Shown: piece by piece, positions 6,151 to 8,318 of the stretch
How positions within the stretch are numbered: the first letter of the stretch is position 1
How the letters are laid out: the number at the start of each line of letters is the position of its first letter
Assembly: GCA_937983495.1 (NCBI GenBank)
Contig: CALKAA010000340.1
Span: 1-8,318 of the forward strand
Source: an uncultured Gemmobacter sp.
GTDB taxonomy: Bacteria > Pseudomonadota > Alphaproteobacteria > Rhodobacterales > Rhodobacteraceae
Reading direction: 5' to 3'
Length of the DNA: 8,318 bases
Position numbers and translations under genes: made by a program
Notes under the pieces: generated by a model
The model's database searches: none
What the model saw: only the letters and a program-made list of their open reading frames with translations
What the model was told of the DNA's origin: nothing

Positions 6151-7131
6151 ATGAAGCATTTCACGCTGACCACCGCGCTGGCGCTTTTGCTGGCGAACCA
6201 CGTGTTCGCCAATGACAAGCCCGGCGAGGGTGTGACCGCCCGCGTCATCATGCCTGCGCAGATCGAGGAGCATTTCCACCATTACGTTCTGCTGCGCGCG
6301 CTGCAAGACCTGGGCTATACCACCGCTGACCCTGCCGAGGCTGAATATCAGACCATCCACCTTGCCATCGGCTCGGGCGATGCGGATTTCACCGCGAACC
6401 ATTGGCAGACCCTGCACAACGCCTTTTTCGAGGAATCGGGCGGCGCTGCGGTGATGAGCAAGGTGGGCGTCATCCTGCCCGGCGCGCTGCAAGGCTATAT
6501 GGTGGACAAGGCCAGCTATGATGCGGGCATCACCGATCTGTCGATGCTGAAAGACCCGGAAGTGGCGAAGAAATTCGATGCCGATGGCGATGGCAAGGCC
6601 GATCTGGTGGGCTGCATGCCGGGCTGGGGCTGCGAGCGTGTGATCGAGCATCAACTGACCGAATTCGGCCTGCGCGATACCGTGAGCCACAACCAGGGCT
6701 AGTATCAGGCGATCATCGGCGACGCGATTGCCCGCCATGAAAACGGCGCGCCGATCATCTATTACAACTGGGTGCCTTACTGGGTCTCGGGCGTGCTGGT
6801 GCCGGGCAAGGATGTGGAATGGCTGAGCGTGCCCTACACCTCGCTGCCCGATGGCAATGACGTGAACACCACCTTCGAGGGCAAGAACCTTGGCTTTGCG
6901 GTGGATAATGTGAGCGTGCTGGCGCGCAATGACTTCCTGGAGGCCAACCCCTCGGCCAAGGCGCTGTTCGAGATCGCGACGATCCCGGTGAATGACGTGT
7001 CGGTGGCGGCGCTGGAAATTTCCAAGGGCGCGGACAGCTCGGAAGAAATCTGGGCGCTGGCGGATAAGTGGATTGCGGACAATCGCGCCACCTATGACGG
7101 CTGGCTGGCAGCGGCGCGCGCAGCCAAGTGA
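6151..7131 (+). pseudogene. proX: ProX-like periplasmic betaine-binding protein, interrupted by an in-frame TAG at codon 184
   Basis: The frame encodes a 326-codon ProX homologue (E. coli ProX 330) whose only break is TAG at 6700-6702. A signal peptide (about 1-21, cut after HVFA) leads a secreted binding protein. Before the stop lie NHW, the DADGDGKADLVG stretch, and a CMPGWGC pair matching the disulfide and one Trp of the aromatic betaine cage. HNQG comes just before the stop. After it, without any frameshift, come YQAIIGDAIARH, YYNWVPYWVSG (the next cage Trp), the PGKDVEWL segment and a normal C-terminus ending in TGA. Translation would stop at 183 residues and lose most of the second lobe. 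The residue replaced is often Asn in relatives (HNQGNY); here the precursor may have been a codon one change from TAG, such as Gln, Glu, Ser or Lys. A GTG at 6772 lacks a ribosome site and is not a credible restart. Confidence 0.9.
6700..6702 (+). other. In-frame amber codon inside the binding-protein gene
   Basis: TAG replaces the residue between HNQG and YQAII in an otherwise collinear ProX reading frame. The next base is T, a context usually associated with efficient termination, so readthrough is not suggested by the local sequence. Confidence 0.9.
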
Positions 7132-7138
7132 CACCAGC

Positions 7139-7161
7139 GGGGGCGGCGCGCTGCCGCCCCC
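7139..7161 (+). terminator. Terminator-like GC-rich hairpin after the transporter operon
   Basis: GGGGGCGGC (7139-7147) and GCCGCCCCC (7153-7161) form a perfect 9-bp stem with a 5-base loop, starting 8 bases after the binding-protein stop and followed by CTTTCC. The T tract is short, so termination may be partial, letting some transcription continue into the AraC gene. Confidence 0.65.
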
Positions 7162-7184
7162 CTTTCCTGAACGGCGGTGCGAGC

Positions 7185-8135
7185 ATGACCAAGACCACGC
7201 ATTTCGCCTTTTTCCTGCTGCGCGATTTCTCGCATCTGGCGTTTTCCTGCGCGCTGGAGCCGTTGCGGATTGCCAATCTGGTGTCGGGCCAGACGCTCTA
7301 TCGCTGGACCCTGCTGTCGGAGGATGGCAAGACCGCCACCTCCTCCAACGGCTGTGTGACGCTGGTGGAGGGCGGGATGGAGGGGCAGCGGCATCTGGAC
7401 CGGCTGTTCCTGATCAGCGGCATTCATGTGCAGGATCATACCAGCGCGCCGGTTCTGGCCTGGCTGCGCCGCGAGCGGGTGAAGGGCACGCCCTTGGGGG
7501 CGATCTGTTCAGGGGCCTATGTGCTGGCGCGCGCCGGGTTTCTGGACGGGGTCGAGACGGCCGTGCATTGGGCCTATCATGACCTCTTCGAGGAAGAATT
7601 CCCCGAGGTTCTGTTGCTGCGCAATGTCTTTGCCGCGCGCGAGAAGATCATCACCGCCTCGGGCGGGACGGCGGCGGCGGATCTGATGCTGCATCTGATC
7701 GGGCGCGATCATGGCGCCGATCTGGCCACGGAAGTGGCGGATCAGATGGTGTATAACGCGGTGCGCGAGGGATCTGCGGCGCAGCGGGTGTCGCTGCAAT
7801 CGCGGCACGGGATGCGCAATGCCCATCTGATGAAGGCGATTGCGCTGATGGAGCGGCAGATCGAGGAGCCGATCTCGCCCAGCCTGATCGCCGAGGAACT
7901 GGGGATTTCCACCCGGCAGTTGGAGCGGCTGTTCGGGCGCTATCTGAACTCCACGCCCAAGCATTATTTCATGGAGCTGCGGCTGCACCGGGCGCGCAAC
8001 ATGCTGCTGCAAACCGAGCAATCGGTGACCGAGATCGCCATGGCCTGCGGCTTCCGCTCGCCCTCGCATTTCTCCAAGGTCTATCGCGGGTTCTACGGCA
8101 GCTCGCCCGTGGCGCAGAAGGCAAGGCTGGGGTGA
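7185..8135 (+). CDS. AraC-family regulator with N-terminal DJ-1/PfpI (GATase1-like) domain, GlxA/GbdR/CdhR type
   Basis: The 316-residue protein has two parts. Residues about 5-185 form a DJ-1/PfpI-like ligand domain, with a nucleophile-elbow motif GAICSGAYVLARAGFL centred on C108 and a conserved AVHWAYH stretch at 126-132. Residues about 213-312 form the AraC double helix-turn-helix, with EELGISTRQLERLFGRYL as the first reading helix region and IAMACGFRSPSHFSKVYRGFYGSSP as the second. Pseudomonas members of this subgroup (GbdR, CdhR, SouR) activate glycine betaine, carnitine and sarcosine catabolism, which suits a betaine-type importer next door. The ATG at 7185 fits where family members begin. 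A GTG at 7128 overlapping the previous stop would add 19 residues encoded across the hairpin and is less likely, although the ribosome site before 7185 is weak. The gene reads intact. Confidence 0.93.
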   Translation: MTKTTHFAFFLLRDFSHLAFSCALEPLRIANLVSGQTLYRWTLLSEDGKTATSSNGCVTLVEGGMEGQRHLDRLFLISGIHVQDHTSAPVLAWLRRERVKGTPLGAICSGAYVLARAGFLDGVETAVHWAYHDLFEEEFPEVLLLRNVFAAREKIITASGGTAAADLMLHLIGRDHGADLATEVADQMVYNAVREGSAAQRVSLQSRHGMRNAHLMKAIALMERQIEEPISPSLIAEELGISTRQLERLFGRYLNSTPKHYFMELRLHRARNMLLQTEQSVTEIAMACGFRSPSHFSKVYRGFYGSSPVAQKARLG

Positions 8136-8165
8136 AGGGGGCGGGGCTTCGGGCGGATCAGCCCG

Positions 8166-8179
8166 TGACCGAGAGGCCA
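8166..8179 (+). repeat. 14-bp direct repeat, copy 1
   Basis: TGACCGAGAGGCCA recurs exactly at 8259-8272, 93 bp downstream, and the pair flanks the stem-loop at 8188-8224. The role is unknown. It could be an intergenic repeat family of the host or an operator. Confidence 0.6.
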
Positions 8180-8187
8180 CCTCACAA

Positions 8188-8224
8188 GGGGCGGAAAAAG
8201 AAACGCATCGCGTTTCGCCGCCCC
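8188..8224 (-). terminator. Stem-loop, best read as a minus-strand Rho-independent terminator
   Basis: On the minus strand GAAACGC-GAT-GCGTTTC forms a 7-bp stem with a 3-base loop and is followed directly by TTTTT, the layout of an intrinsic terminator. Outer arms GGGGCGG and CCGCCCC (8188-8194 and 8218-8224) extend it around the A/T tract. In the plus direction no T run follows, so it would mainly stop transcription arriving from a leftward gene beyond the right edge, although the structure might also affect the AraC transcript end. Confidence 0.6.
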
Positions 8225-8258
8225 AGTGGGAACGGTGAAGCAAGGCCGTTTCAGCGCA

Positions 8259-8272
8259 TGACCGAGAGGCCA
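8259..8272 (+). repeat. 14-bp direct repeat, copy 2
   Basis: This is an exact copy of the element at 8166-8179, in the same orientation. Confidence 0.6.
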
Positions 8273-8283
8273 GAGCCTGCCCC

Positions 8284-8313
8284 GGCGGGTGCGAAGCGCC
8301 CGCCAATGGCGGG
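8284..8313. repeat. Overlapping GC-rich palindromes sharing one arm
   Basis: GGCGGGTGC (8284-8292) pairs with GCGCCCGCC (8296-8304) around GAA, with one G-T wobble. The same CCCGCC arm (8299-8304) can instead pair with GGCGGG (8308-8313) around AAT. The two hairpins exclude each other. There is no T run, so a terminator is not supported. It may be an intergenic palindromic repeat. Confidence 0.45.
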
Positions 8314-8318
8314 GCGGG

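Larger units (their letters stand above)
8136..8318. other. Non-coding tail with palindromes and a short direct repeat
   Basis: No credible gene is seen in these 183 bp. They contain the 14-bp direct repeat TGACCGAGAGGCCA (8166-8179 and 8259-8272), a stem-loop at 8188-8224, and overlapping GC-rich palindromes at 8284-8313. The region probably separates the AraC gene from a gene beyond the right edge. Confidence 0.6.

Noticed and set aside
6700..6702. Pyrrolysine or other recoding of the TAG
   Set aside because: No pyl genes or recoding structure are visible in the window, the following T is a termination-favouring context, and ProX proteins have no known need for a special residue there. It is not formally excluded.
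6772..7131. The post-TAG part of the binding-protein gene as an independent small protein starting at GTG 6772
   Set aside because: There is no ribosome site, the start falls within the conserved WVPYW motif, and the sequence is simply the C-terminal lobe of ProX.
4323..7131. A mobile element causing the transporter lesions
   Set aside because: No inverted repeats, transposase remnants or target duplications are seen at the permease junction or the TAG. A simple deletion and a point mutation suffice.
5173..7134. A very long minus-strand open frame (653 codons) across the permease and binding-protein genes, and another (607 codons) at 4428-6251
   Set aside because: Both are antisense shadows of GC-rich genes. 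Their products are low-complexity His/Arg/Gln/Ala-rich sequences with no family resemblance, while the plus strand carries clear ProV/W/X motifs.

Overview
The window is GC-rich and gene-dense, with no rRNA, tRNA, CRISPR array or insertion sequence that I can see. Codon use, the FCD-type GntR and GlxA-like AraC regulators, and the closest remembered protein families suggest an alphaproteobacterium, probably Rhodobacteraceae (Paracoccus/Rhodobacter-like). This assignment is inferred from gene content and composition, not from a marker gene.

The layout is two divergent transcription units around a 175-bp AT-rich regulatory region (4148-4322). Leftward (minus strand) lies a tightly packed set: a GntR/FCD regulator, a DapA/NAL-family lyase or deaminase, an NAD(P)-dependent aldehyde dehydrogenase, and an FAD-dependent amine/amino-acid oxidoreductase that runs off the left edge. 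Two of the three junctions are ATGA stop/start overlaps, and the third has 4 bases between stop and start. Rightward (plus strand) lie a ProV-like ATPase, a ProW-like permease and a ProX-like binding protein of a quaternary-amine ABC importer. A terminator-like hairpin follows, then a GlxA/GbdR-type AraC regulator. The last 183 bp hold palindromes and a 14-bp direct repeat but no gene.

The parts look like an uptake-plus-catabolism locus. The importer would bring in a betaine- or proline-like compound. The oxidase, DapA-like enzyme and aldehyde dehydrogenase match the enzyme classes of the lower trans-4-hydroxyproline pathway (D-Hyp oxidation, pyrroline-hydroxycarboxylate deamination, 2-oxoglutarate semialdehyde oxidation). 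That pathway is also known to be controlled by a GntR repressor in Sinorhizobium. The substrate remains an inference.

The most striking observation is that the importer appears doubly broken while every other gene reads intact. The permease lacks about 74 conserved residues in frame, including the EAA coupling loop. The binding-protein gene carries an in-frame TAG at codon 184, after which the same frame continues through the conserved C-terminal lobe. The intergenic region carries an exact 18-bp direct repeat with GntR/FCD-like TTGTCTAC cores, a good candidate operator pair.
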